34,026 bases of DNA from an uncultured Lachnospiraceae bacterium (GTDB lineage Bacteria; Bacillota; Clostridia; Lachnospirales; Lachnospiraceae): the NCBI GenBank assembly GCA_947588845.1, contig CANQAR010000044.1, forward strand, positions 1 to 34,026, read 5' to 3'. Positions within the stretch are counted from its first letter, which is position 1. Each line of letters opens with the position of its first letter. The notes below the pieces were generated by a model that worked only from the letters and a program-made list of their open reading frames with translations, had not been told where the DNA came from and did not search any database. The translations under genes were made by a program, and so were the position numbers. This document shows positions 7,453 through 15,362 of this stretch, piece after piece.

Positions 7453-9029
7453 AAGTGTTGATTGTGGATGACGACAGAATCATATTAGAAGCGGTGAAAG
7501 AGGCGATTGACTGGAAACAGATCGGAATTGACGAAGTATTGGATGCCTGCGATGTAAAAAACGCGAAAGAAATTTTGCGTAATCAGTCTGTGGATATCGT
7601 GATCAGTGACATTGAGATGCCGGGAGAGACGGGGCTGGATTTTCTGGAGTGGTATCGCAGGGAGGGATATAACGGCAGATTTCTGCTTCTGACCAGTTAT
7701 GAAAGCTTTGCCTATGCGTCGAGAGCGGTGGCCCTGCATGCCGCGGATTATCTGGTGAAACCGTTTCATGTCCAGACAATGGAAATGGCTTTGAAGCAGA
7801 ATATTGCGGAGCTTCAGCGGGAGAGAAAGCGCAGACAGGCGGCTGAATATGGAGAGTGGATCCTGGATAATATGAATGAAGTAAAACTGGCTTTCCTTAA
7901 CAGCGTTATAGAAGGGAAAGTGCCTGCTGACGTGGAGATCATAGAGGAAAACATTCATATCAGAAAACTGAATCTGGATTCAGGCAGAGAATATCGCCTT
8001 GTGGTATCTCTGGTGCGCAATCTGGAAAAGGATCAGGAAGAATATGGATCACGGCTGTTCCGGTTTATACTGACAGATTTTCATTCCAGAATATTGTGCG
8101 GAACGCAGGAGAATGAGTGGGTTCTTGCGTATGAAACGGGAAAAAGCCTGCTGTTTGTCACGGTGTGCGAGGAAATATCGGTGCCGGAACTGACTACGAG
8201 ATGCGGTGAATTGATACATGAATGCGGGAAGCAGTTTGATGCAGTGATTACGTGCTGCATCAGCAATCCCTGCCGGCTGGCGGATATGAACGAAACATAT
8301 CGGAGAATCCGAAATATTCACGAGCATAATGTGATTTTTTATGGGGAGGTATTCCTGGAAGGACAGTGCCGTTGCCTGGAAAGAGAAAATATGCCGATTC
8401 TTGATATCGACAAACTTCGGAATATGTTGGAGAACCGGGATAAAAAAGGGATTCTGGAGTATCTGAAACAGGAGATGGACAAAAGAATCAGCCGGCGGGC
8501 TCTGGATGAGAAACAGCTGAAAATTATCCAATCTGAATTTCAGCAGGCGGTGTATGTTTGTCTGGCGGGACGTGGTGTACAAATCTCTCAGTTGTTTTCT
8601 GAACCGGGACTTTTTGAATTGTCAGGAAAATCCGGGCAGTCTGTGATAGATATGATGCGCTGGGCCAACCATCTGACCGAGCAGGTGTTCTTGTATATTG
8701 GAAGTGCAGGTTCAGCGGATACATTGATAGAGAAGATCAATGAGTATATTCATGAGCACTATCAGGAGGAGATCGGGCGCAATGAAATTGGAAATGTATT
8801 TCATCTGGTTCCGGAATATCTTGCGCGTGTATATAAAAAGAATACAGGAAAGGTGTTGAAAGACTACATCAATGAATACCGCATTGAAAAGGCAAAAGTT
8901 CTGTTAAACGGAACAAATATGAGGGTCAGCGATATTGCTTTGCAGACAGGTTTTGATAATATCTCATATTTTTCTACTGTTTTTAAAAAAATTACAGGCA
9001 AAACACCCAATGAGTATCGGAAAAAATGA
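7449..9029 (+). CDS. YesN-type response regulator with AraC DNA-binding domain
   Basis: The 526-residue regulator has an N-terminal receiver domain (1-120) with acidic pocket Asp7-Asp9, phospho-acceptor Asp54 in SDIEMPG, switch Thr82 and Lys104 in VKPF. The middle region (about 125-410) is the usual poorly conserved YesN linker. The C-terminal AraC-type domain (about 425-526) has two helix-turn-helix units, the second containing RVSDIALQTGFDNISYFS, and ends GKTPNEYRKK. It is expected to activate the downstream transporter and hydrolase genes once phosphorylated by the kinase encoded just before it. The 4-bp overlap with the kinase gene and the terminator right after its stop codon show a two-gene regulatory unit. 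Confidence 0.93.
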   Translation: MKVLIVDDDRIILEAVKEAIDWKQIGIDEVLDACDVKNAKEILRNQSVDIVISDIEMPGETGLDFLEWYRREGYNGRFLLLTSYESFAYASRAVALHAADYLVKPFHVQTMEMALKQNIAELQRERKRRQAAEYGEWILDNMNEVKLAFLNSVIEGKVPADVEIIEENIHIRKLNLDSGREYRLVVSLVRNLEKDQEEYGSRLFRFILTDFHSRILCGTQENEWVLAYETGKSLLFVTVCEEISVPELTTRCGELIHECGKQFDAVITCCISNPCRLADMNETYRRIRNIHEHNVIFYGEVFLEGQCRCLERENMPILDIDKLRNMLENRDKKGILEYLKQEMDKRISRRALDEKQLKIIQSEFQQAVYVCLAGRGVQISQLFSEPGLFELSGKSGQSVIDMMRWANHLTEQVFLYIGSAGSADTLIEKINEYIHEHYQEEIGRNEIGNVFHLVPEYLARVYKKNTGKVLKDYINEYRIEKAKVLLNGTNMRVSDIALQTGFDNISYFSTVFKKITGKTPNEYRKK

Positions 9030-9046
9030 AAAAGAATACGTTCTGA

Positions 9047-9078
9047 TCCCGCAAAACAGAAAAGTTTTGCGGGATTTT
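9047..9078 (+). terminator. Intrinsic terminator after the two-component genes
   Basis: TCCCGCAAAAC (9047-9057) pairs perfectly with GTTTTGCGGGA (9064-9074) around a 6-nt A-rich loop, and TTTT follows. It lies 17 nt after the regulator stop codon, separating regulator from transporter transcription. Confidence 0.9.
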
Positions 9079-9137
9079 ATGTTCTATTTTTGAAAAAAGA
9101 ACTTTCAAAATTAAGAGAATCCTGTTTCCATGAGCAT

Positions 9138-9143
9138 TATAAT
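9138..9143 (+). promoter_or_regulatory. -10 element of the solute-binding protein gene
   Basis: A perfect TATAAT lies 45 nt before the start codon, but no -35 resembling TTGACA is found 16-18 nt upstream (the area reads GAGAAT). A good -10 with a missing -35 is typical of an activator-dependent promoter, which fits control by the adjacent AraC-type regulator. The AT-rich stretch 9080-9125 would then hold the activator site. Confidence 0.55.
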
Positions 9144-9188
9144 AGACACAACAAAAAACATGAAAATCAAACAGGGAGGAATTCAAAG

Positions 9189-10679
9189 ATGAAGAAAACA
9201 GTCGTTACTCTGATGGCAGCAGGTTTGCTTGCAGGGGCCATTGTAGCCATGCCAGTATATGCGGATGACTATGATCAGGTTACTTTTGCATATGCAACTA
9301 TGAACAATCTTCCGACAGAAGAAGGGTTGTCAACGGTTCAGGAGGCAGTCAATGAGATTACCAGAGAAAAGATCGGCGTTGAGGTGACGCTGAAACCAAT
9401 TGGTCTGGCGGATTATACGCAGTCTGTTACTCTGTCCCTTCAGGCGGGAGAAAAGATCGATGTTCTGTCGAGCATTTATACGTTCGCCAGCGACGTTAGC
9501 AACGGCATGCTGTATGATATTACCGATCTGATCGATGAGGCCGCTCCGGAGACAAAGGAGCTGATCGGAGAGGACTGGCTCAAGACCTGCATGTATGAAG
9601 GAAGCCTTTACGCTCTTCCGACTTATAAACCGGTGGCATCACACGGATATTTTGTCTGCAGGCAGGATATTCTGGATGAACTCGGGATTGATGTTTCAAC
9701 AGTGAAAAGCGCGGAGGACCTGACAGACATTTTTGCACAGGTAGCGGAAGCGCACCCGGAGATGACGGTTCTTGCTCCGCTGAGTCAGGGAAATCTGGAT
9801 GAAGGTTCTCTCTGGTACGGAATCGATTACCTGTCTGATTCAAGGGAAAAAGCGTATGGCGTGCTTTTTGACGGTGATACAACAGTAAAAAATCTGTATG
9901 AGTCCGATTATTTCATGGAACAGAGCAAACTGGTCAGAGAATGGTATGAGGCTGGCTATATCATGAAAGACGCAGCTACAACGACGAGTTCGGTATCCGA
10001 GCTGATGACTTCTGGTAATTATTTTGGTCATTTTACAGAGAACGGCCTGATGCCGGAAGATCTGGCTGCGATTCTGACCTCGTTAGAGGGCGGCGGTAAT
10101 CCGATTACAGTAATCGATCTTCGTGAGCCGTATATTTCTACATCAACAATCAATATGGTCACCTGGGGGATCGCTTCCAACACAAAGGTTCCGGAAGCTG
10201 CCATGAAGTTCCTGAATCTTACCTACACGGATCCGGATGTTCTGAATCTGATTATATTTGGCCTGGAAGGAAGAGATTATGTGCTGGATGAAGACGGATG
10301 TTATGGCTATCCGGAGGGACAGGACGCGGCTACCGTACCGTACACCGCGGCTCTTTCCAACGGTATCATAGGGAATGCGTTTATCATGCATCGTTCAGTA
10401 GGCACCTCGGAAGAGGATAATGAAGCGCTTCTGGAAGCAAATAAGACAGCGACAGTCTCACCTGCTCTTGGATTTATGTTTGATTCTACAGATGTATCTA
10501 TCCAGTATACTGCGGTGAATAATGTCGCAAGCCAGTATCTGCCGGGCCTTCTCTGCGGGAGTACGGATCCGGAGACGGAGCTCCCTGCCTTTGTTGACGC
10601 ACTGAATGCGGCCGGACTGCAGGATATTATAGATGCAAAGCAGAAACAGCTGGATGTGTGGTTGGCGGAGAATAAATAA
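9189..10679 (+). CDS. Extracellular solute-binding protein of a carbohydrate ABC importer (LplA/DUF3502 type)
   Basis: The 496-residue protein would capture an oligosaccharide outside the membrane and deliver it to the two permeases encoded next. Residues 1-24 form a signal peptide with a Lys-Lys start and a hydrophobic core, ending VYA before DDYD. The mature part has family segments such as INEITREKIGVEV-like VNEITREKI and a C-terminal DUF3502-like region (about 375-490). It has no cysteine near the cleavage site, so it lacks the lipobox expected for a Gram-positive binding protein. ATG 9189 is chosen because GGGAGGA (9174-9180) precedes it and a signal peptide then begins at once; upstream in-frame codons add 33 charged residues. 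It has its own promoter region and a leaky terminator behind it. Confidence 0.92.
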   Translation: MKKTVVTLMAAGLLAGAIVAMPVYADDYDQVTFAYATMNNLPTEEGLSTVQEAVNEITREKIGVEVTLKPIGLADYTQSVTLSLQAGEKIDVLSSIYTFASDVSNGMLYDITDLIDEAAPETKELIGEDWLKTCMYEGSLYALPTYKPVASHGYFVCRQDILDELGIDVSTVKSAEDLTDIFAQVAEAHPEMTVLAPLSQGNLDEGSLWYGIDYLSDSREKAYGVLFDGDTTVKNLYESDYFMEQSKLVREWYEAGYIMKDAATTTSSVSELMTSGNYFGHFTENGLMPEDLAAILTSLEGGGNPITVIDLREPYISTSTINMVTWGIASNTKVPEAAMKFLNLTYTDPDVLNLIIFGLEGRDYVLDEDGCYGYPEGQDAATVPYTAALSNGIIGNAFIMHRSVGTSEEDNEALLEANKTATVSPALGFMFDSTDVSIQYTAVNNVASQYLPGLLCGSTDPETELPAFVDALNAAGLQDIIDAKQKQLDVWLAENK

Positions 10680-10722
10680 TAATGATCAAATTATCCGGAA
10701 ATATTCTGAGAAAGTGAACACT

Positions 10723-10751
10723 GAGCGGAGGAATCCCTCCGCTCGCTTTTT
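10723..10751 (+). terminator. Partial terminator between binding protein and permeases
   Basis: GAGCGGAGG (10723-10731) pairs with CCTCCGCTC (10736-10744) around AATC, followed after GC by TTTTT. The permease gene begins 18 nt later without a new promoter being evident. Such intraoperonic terminators commonly let binding protein be made in excess over permeases. Confidence 0.75.
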
Positions 10752-10768
10752 CCAGGGAAGGAGTTTTT

Positions 10769-11698
10769 ATGCAGACAAAAGTAAAAGAGAAAAAAAGCAC
10801 CAGACAAAAGACAGCGCCGTTATTTCTGATCGCGCTTCCAGGAATCGTCTATCTTCTGATTAATAATTATCTGCCGATGGCTGGTTTGTTTCTGGCATTT
10901 AAGAGATACAATTTTATGAAAGGTATTTTCAGCAGTGACTGGTGCGGCTTTGATAATTTCAAGTTTTTATTTACCACGAAAGATGCGTGGATCATGACGA
11001 GGAATACGATTCTTTATAATCTTGCGTTTATTATTCTGGGAACTGCCATGTCCATTCTGATCGCGATCCTTTTGTGCGAGCTGGGACAGAAGCTTCGGGC
11101 GAAGCTGTTTCAGTCAGTTCTGATCCTCCCCAATATGCTTTCATGGGTTATCGTTTCCTTTGTTGTCTTTGCTATTTTGAACGCGGACAGCGGATTTATT
11201 AACAACGCGATCTTGAAGCCGCTGGGGATTGAGGGAGTTTCCTGGTATACATTTACGGGTGCATGGCCGATCATACTGATCATCACGAATCTGTGGAAGA
11301 GCGCCGGGTATTCATCCATCGTATATATGGCGGGGATTTCCGGAATTGACAAATCCCTGTATGAGTCGGCAGCATTAGATGGGGCGACAAAGCTGCAGCA
11401 GATCAAAAATATTACGCTTCCCATGTTAAAGCCTACCGTGATTACCATGACGATCATGTCTGTAGGAAGAATGTTCTACTCTGATTTCGGTCTGTTTTAT
11501 CAGGTGCCGCAGAACTCCGGAGCGCTGTTTCCTGTCACGCAGACGATCGATACGTATGTGTACCGGGGCTTAATGGAAAACAACAATATAGGAATGTCGT
11601 CCGCGGCAGGTTTTTATCAGTCTATCATAGGATTTATCCTGGTTCTGGCGGCGAATGCGATTGTCAGAAAACTGGATAGAGACAACGCAATGTTTTAG
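10769..11698 (+). CDS. Carbohydrate ABC transporter permease, LplB type
   Basis: This 309-residue integral membrane subunit forms half of the import channel. Six hydrophobic helices can be placed between residues 20 and 300. The EAA loop that contacts the ATPase appears as ESAALDGATKLQQIKNITLP at about residues 199-218. It pairs with the next permease (11 nt downstream) and with the preceding binding protein. AAGGAG lies 5 nt before the ATG. No transporter ATPase is encoded nearby, so a shared MsmK/UgpC-type ATPase elsewhere in the genome is expected. The substrate is probably an oligosaccharide, judging from the hydrolases downstream. Confidence 0.93.
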   Translation: MQTKVKEKKSTRQKTAPLFLIALPGIVYLLINNYLPMAGLFLAFKRYNFMKGIFSSDWCGFDNFKFLFTTKDAWIMTRNTILYNLAFIILGTAMSILIAILLCELGQKLRAKLFQSVLILPNMLSWVIVSFVVFAILNADSGFINNAILKPLGIEGVSWYTFTGAWPIILIITNLWKSAGYSSIVYMAGISGIDKSLYESAALDGATKLQQIKNITLPMLKPTVITMTIMSVGRMFYSDFGLFYQVPQNSGALFPVTQTIDTYVYRGLMENNNIGMSSAAGFYQSIIGFILVLAANAIVRKLDRDNAMF

Positions 11699-11709
11699 AG
11701 GAGGTAGCC

Positions 11710-12594
11710 ATGCTGACAAGTAAAAAATTTAATCGATTTGCTACAATTTTTCTGGCAATTCTGGTGTGCCTGACTGTTTTTCCGATTTTACTTATTGTGA
11801 TGGCTTCCATCACAGATGAGAACACACTGCTTCGGGAAGGGTACTCGCTTTTTCCGTCAAAATTCAGTGCCGGAGCTTATTATTATATTATCCAGCAGGG
11901 AGCCATGATTTTCCGGGCATACGGAGTGACGATTTTTACTACGTTAATTGGCACAGTGATAAGTCTGATGCTGACTACAATGCTTGCGTACCCCATGTCA
12001 AGAAAATCTTTCAAATACAGTAACGCATTGTCCTTCTTTGTGTTTTTCACAATGCTGTTTAATGGAGGAATCGTGCCGTCCTATATTATCTGGACAAGAC
12101 TGTTCCATATTAAAAATACAATCTTTGCTCTGATCCTGCCCAATTATCTGGTCAGTGCCGTGAATGTTATCCTGGTGAAAAACTATTATTCCAACAATGT
12201 ACCGGATGCCCTGATAGAAGCGGCCCAGATCGACGGTGCGAAAGAAATGCAGATTTTCTGGAAGATCATGTTCCCGCTTGCAAAACCGGTGGTCGCCACA
12301 ATCGCGCTATTTACCGGCCTGTCTTACTGGAACGACTGGACAAATGGATTGTACTATATTGATGATGCGAAGCTTTATTCCGTACAGCTTTTGTTGATGA
12401 AAATCATGAACAATGTGGACATGCTGAAAAGCAACATTTCCCTCGGAGGGGCAGGAGAGGCACTCGCTCAGGTGCCAGGTACGTCCGTGCGGATGGCGAT
12501 TGCAGTTATCGGTGTTCTGCCGATCATGGTGATATATCCGTTTATTCAGAAGTATCTGATAAAGGGCGTTGTAGTCGGAGCAGTGAAAGGGTGA
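11710..12594 (+). CDS. Carbohydrate ABC transporter permease, YtcP type
   Basis: The second permease subunit has 294 residues. Hydrophobic helices start at about residue 12 and the EAA loop is EAAQIDGAKEMQIFWKIMFP, near residue 178. It follows the first permease by 11 nt behind a GAGGAGGT ribosome-binding site. Its stop codon overlaps the GTG start of the next gene (GTGA, 12591-12594), which ties the esterase genes to the transporter in one transcript. Family members of this type import oligosaccharides such as xylo- or manno-oligomers, but the exact substrate is not readable. Confidence 0.93.
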   Translation: MLTSKKFNRFATIFLAILVCLTVFPILLIVMASITDENTLLREGYSLFPSKFSAGAYYYIIQQGAMIFRAYGVTIFTTLIGTVISLMLTTMLAYPMSRKSFKYSNALSFFVFFTMLFNGGIVPSYIIWTRLFHIKNTIFALILPNYLVSAVNVILVKNYYSNNVPDALIEAAQIDGAKEMQIFWKIMFPLAKPVVATIALFTGLSYWNDWTNGLYYIDDAKLYSVQLLLMKIMNNVDMLKSNISLGGAGEALAQVPGTSVRMAIAVIGVLPIMVIYPFIQKYLIKGVVVGAVKG

Positions 12595-13703
12595 GGAAGA
12601 CGCAGTATTTCAAAGAATGGAAGCAGTCTGTACAGCTTCTTGGAAGAATATTAAAAAGCAGGGATGGAGTCTTATATCTTGGATGGACAAATACAGGGAT
12701 ACGATTTCAGTATACGGGAACTTTCCTGATTGCCGGTTTGCGGGGAATGTGCGGAACAGAACAGCAGGATCCGCTGCAACCGGGGAGAAAAACATGGCCG
12801 TATCTGTCCGTTTTTCTGGATGATGCAGAAGAGCCGGCATCAGTATTTCCTGTAAATGGTGAGAAAGGGAAATATCTGCTGTTTGCGTCGGAAGAACAGG
12901 AGACGCATATGATCACCATTTGCAAAAGGACAGAAAACCAGACAGGCAGGGTTGGCGTGACGGGCTTATATGGGGATGGTGTCCTGAAAAAACCGGAGGA
13001 ACCGGAGAGTAATCTTTGTATAGAATTTATCGGGGATTCGATCACTTGCGGATTCGGAAATCTGTCAAAAGATCCGAATCGGATGTTTTTCACGGAGGAT
13101 GAGGATGGATGGCTGTCACACGCAGCCATAGCCGGGAGGATGCTGCATGTGAATACGGAACTGGTCTGCAGCTCTGGCATTCCCCTGAGCAGGGGCAGCC
13201 TCGGCGACCGATGGCCGGGGACAGAGATGATTGCGCTGTATTCCTGTACAGACAGGCTTACGCAGGAATATCTCGGAGAACAGGAGTGGGAGGAATGGGA
13301 TTTCCAGACCCATAAAAAGGATATTATTGTGGTGAATCTCGGAACTAACGATACGGTTGTTCTTGATCAGACGAACGATAAAAAAGAAGGAATTATGCGT
13401 TTTGAGGAGGATTACCGGAAATTTCTCGCGCTTCTGCGTGAGAAGAACGGATCGTCAGCCTGGATTATATGCGCGCTGGGTCCTATGGATTATTATCTTT
13501 ACGACAATATTACAAAAGCTGTGAAGGATTATATTCAAAGGACGGGTGACACAAGGATCTGTTGTTTTAAGTATGGAAAGACATTGATCTGTGAGGGAGC
13601 AGCCCCATGCAATCATCCAACGGTTGATACACAGAGAAGGATGGCAAAGGAAATAGCGGAGTTTATCAGAAATCATATTTTGACAGAACGGGAGGAGAAA
13701 TGA
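12591..13703 (+). CDS. CE2-like SGNH/GDSL carbohydrate esterase
   Basis: The 370-residue protein has the two-part layout of carbohydrate esterase family 2: an N-terminal beta-sandwich (about 1-135) and a C-terminal SGNH hydrolase domain (about 140-365). The nucleophile Ser150 lies in FIGDSITCGFGN, the oxyanion-hole Asn in NLGTNDT, and the catalytic His342 in CNHPTVD. CE2 enzymes remove acetyl groups from xylan, mannan or related glycans. There is no signal peptide, so it would act in the cytoplasm on imported oligosaccharides. It starts at GTG 12591 with a 4-bp overlap with the permease gene, and the next gene begins 2 nt after its stop. Confidence 0.85.
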   Translation: MRKTQYFKEWKQSVQLLGRILKSRDGVLYLGWTNTGIRFQYTGTFLIAGLRGMCGTEQQDPLQPGRKTWPYLSVFLDDAEEPASVFPVNGEKGKYLLFASEEQETHMITICKRTENQTGRVGVTGLYGDGVLKKPEEPESNLCIEFIGDSITCGFGNLSKDPNRMFFTEDEDGWLSHAAIAGRMLHVNTELVCSSGIPLSRGSLGDRWPGTEMIALYSCTDRLTQEYLGEQEWEEWDFQTHKKDIIVVNLGTNDTVVLDQTNDKKEGIMRFEEDYRKFLALLREKNGSSAWIICALGPMDYYLYDNITKAVKDYIQRTGDTRICCFKYGKTLICEGAAPCNHPTVDTQRRMAKEIAEFIRNHILTEREEK

Positions 13704-13704
13704 G

Positions 13705-14499
13705 ATGGCAATCGGCGAACTGGTATTTGGATCAAAAGAAATGAACAGAAATGTAAGCTTTAAATTTATTCTGCCGGAAAATATATTTACGCAGGCAGGA
13801 GAAAACCCTCATTACAGCAGACCGGCGAAGACACTATATCTCCTTCATGGAAAGGGAAATTATAATGATGAATGGCTGGCAGGGAGTTCGATCCGTGATT
13901 TTGCCTATATCTATAATCTGGCAGTTTTTATGCCGTATGGGGAAGACAGCTTTTATCTGAATCAGGAACACGCGAAAAGAAATTATTCCAATTACGTCGG
14001 CCAGGAGCTTGTGGAATATACAAGAAAAACATTTGGTCTTTCTGACCGCAGAGAGGACACGTTTGTGGGAGGACTTTCCATGGGAGGCTTCGGGGCCCTC
14101 CACACCGGCCTGGCTTTTCCAGAGACGTTCAGCAGGATCATGGCGCTTTCGTCTGCGCTGATCCTTCATGGTATTGCGGGAAAGAAGGAAGGACATGTGG
14201 ATCTTTTTGGGGACTACTGGTACTATCGGTCTATTTTCGGGGATCTTGATGAGCTGATGACAAGTTCAAACAATCCGGAGCAGCAGATCCGGAATCTTAA
14301 GGCTGAAAAAAGATCGATTCCGGAAATATTTATGGCATGCGGAACAGAAGATATTCTGCTGGAAAACAATCGGCAGTTTGTTTCTTTTCTGCGCAGTCAG
14401 GAAGTGCCTGCAGAATATTTTGAAAGTCCGGGAACACATGATTTCCGTTTCTGGAATCCTTATCTGGAAAAGGCGATTCAATGGATGGTAGAAAGCTGA
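13705..14499 (+). CDS. Alpha/beta-hydrolase esterase (esterase D/CE1-like)
   Basis: The 264-residue cytoplasmic enzyme belongs to the esterase D/EstA-like group of alpha/beta hydrolases. A likely triad is Ser125 in GGLSMGG, Asp216 in GTEDILL and His245 in SPGTHDFRFW; LLHG at 46-49 contributes the oxyanion hole. There is no signal peptide. GGAGGAGA before the preceding stop serves as ribosome-binding site for ATG 13705. Placed between the CE2-like esterase and a GH3 glycosidase, it probably removes acetyl or aromatic ester groups from the imported glycan. Activity on simple esters is common in the family, so the natural substrate remains inferred. Confidence 0.85.
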   Translation: MAIGELVFGSKEMNRNVSFKFILPENIFTQAGENPHYSRPAKTLYLLHGKGNYNDEWLAGSSIRDFAYIYNLAVFMPYGEDSFYLNQEHAKRNYSNYVGQELVEYTRKTFGLSDRREDTFVGGLSMGGFGALHTGLAFPETFSRIMALSSALILHGIAGKKEGHVDLFGDYWYYRSIFGDLDELMTSSNNPEQQIRNLKAEKRSIPEIFMACGTEDILLENNRQFVSFLRSQEVPAEYFESPGTHDFRFWNPYLEKAIQWMVES

Positions 14500-14549
14500 A
14501 TCTGTATGTTAGGCAGGAGAGGTCCAGTCAGGAATTGGAGGGACAGAAA

Positions 14550-15362
14550 TTGAAAATTGGAGAAGTGATTGAGCGGATTGAAAAGAAACATGGAATTCTG
14601 CCAATAGCAGAGAAAACATGCGATGGTATGATATACGGAGACGCACAGCGCCCATGTACAGGGATTGTACTTACCTGCAGTCCTTCCGTACCGGTGATAC
14701 AAAAAGCGGCGGATATGGGGTATAATCTGATCTGGTGTCATGAGCCGACTTTTTATCATGGATATGATGAAATACCGCCGGAACTGTCTTTTTCGACAGC
14801 AGAAGAAAAAAAGAGGCTTCTGGACCAGTACCGGATTACAGTCTACAGAGACCACGATCAGGTACACAGAGAAAAACCGGATCGAATCTATCAGGGTATT
14901 GTGGATACTATGGGCTGGGAACCACTGGAAGAAAATCAAAAATTCTTCCCTGTTTCGGGATATCGTGTCCCGGAGACAACGCTTGGCAGACTGGCTGTCC
15001 AGATTTGCCGGAAACTGTGCATAGATGGGGCGAGAATTATTGGGGATGCGCAGATGAAAGTCAGGACTATAGGCCTTGCGGCTCACTTTTTTGGAGAAGA
15101 TCTGGAGTGCCTGACTCAGATAGACCGTAATCGGTATGATGTGATCGTACCTCTGGAAACAGTAGACTGGACGGTCGTTTCCTATGTGATGGACGCCGTG
15201 GCACTGGGAAAGCCGGTGGGGATGATTAATGTGGGGCATTTTAATCTGGAAGAAGCGGGAATGAGAGCGATGCAGGGATGGCTGAAAGAAACAGTCGGAC
15301 AGACGATTCCGGTACAGTTTATTCCTTCAGGAAATATGTTTGGGTGGGTAAATGCGGTATGA
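14550..15362 (+). CDS. NIF3-like dinuclear metal-centre protein
   Basis: The protein (270 residues) resembles the NIF3/YbgI family, hexamers that bind two metal ions and whose function is unsettled. Likely ligands are His64 in CHEPTF, His102/Asp103 in YRDHDQ, and His230 with Glu234 in GHFNLEE. The family's first motif is normally His-His-Pro, so the Glu in CHEP is a variation. TTG 14550 is preferred because GGAGG (14537-14541) lies 8 nt upstream and the product then begins MKIGEVIERIEK, like other members. An ATG at 14481 would overlap the esterase gene by 19 bp. Its stop overlaps the GH3 start by 4 bp. Being inside a sugar operon suggests metal-dependent hydrolysis of a sugar derivative, which is speculative. 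Confidence 0.82.
   Translation: MKIGEVIERIEKKHGILPIAEKTCDGMIYGDAQRPCTGIVLTCSPSVPVIQKAADMGYNLIWCHEPTFYHGYDEIPPELSFSTAEEKKRLLDQYRITVYRDHDQVHREKPDRIYQGIVDTMGWEPLEENQKFFPVSGYRVPETTLGRLAVQICRKLCIDGARIIGDAQMKVRTIGLAAHFFGEDLECLTQIDRNRYDVIVPLETVDWTVVSYVMDAVALGKPVGMINVGHFNLEEAGMRAMQGWLKETVGQTIPVQFIPSGNMFGWVNAV

Noticed and set aside
14478-15239. Long reverse-strand open frame opposite the NIF3-like gene
   Set aside because: It is antisense to an operon gene with recognisable metal motifs, and the product looks like a shadow frame.
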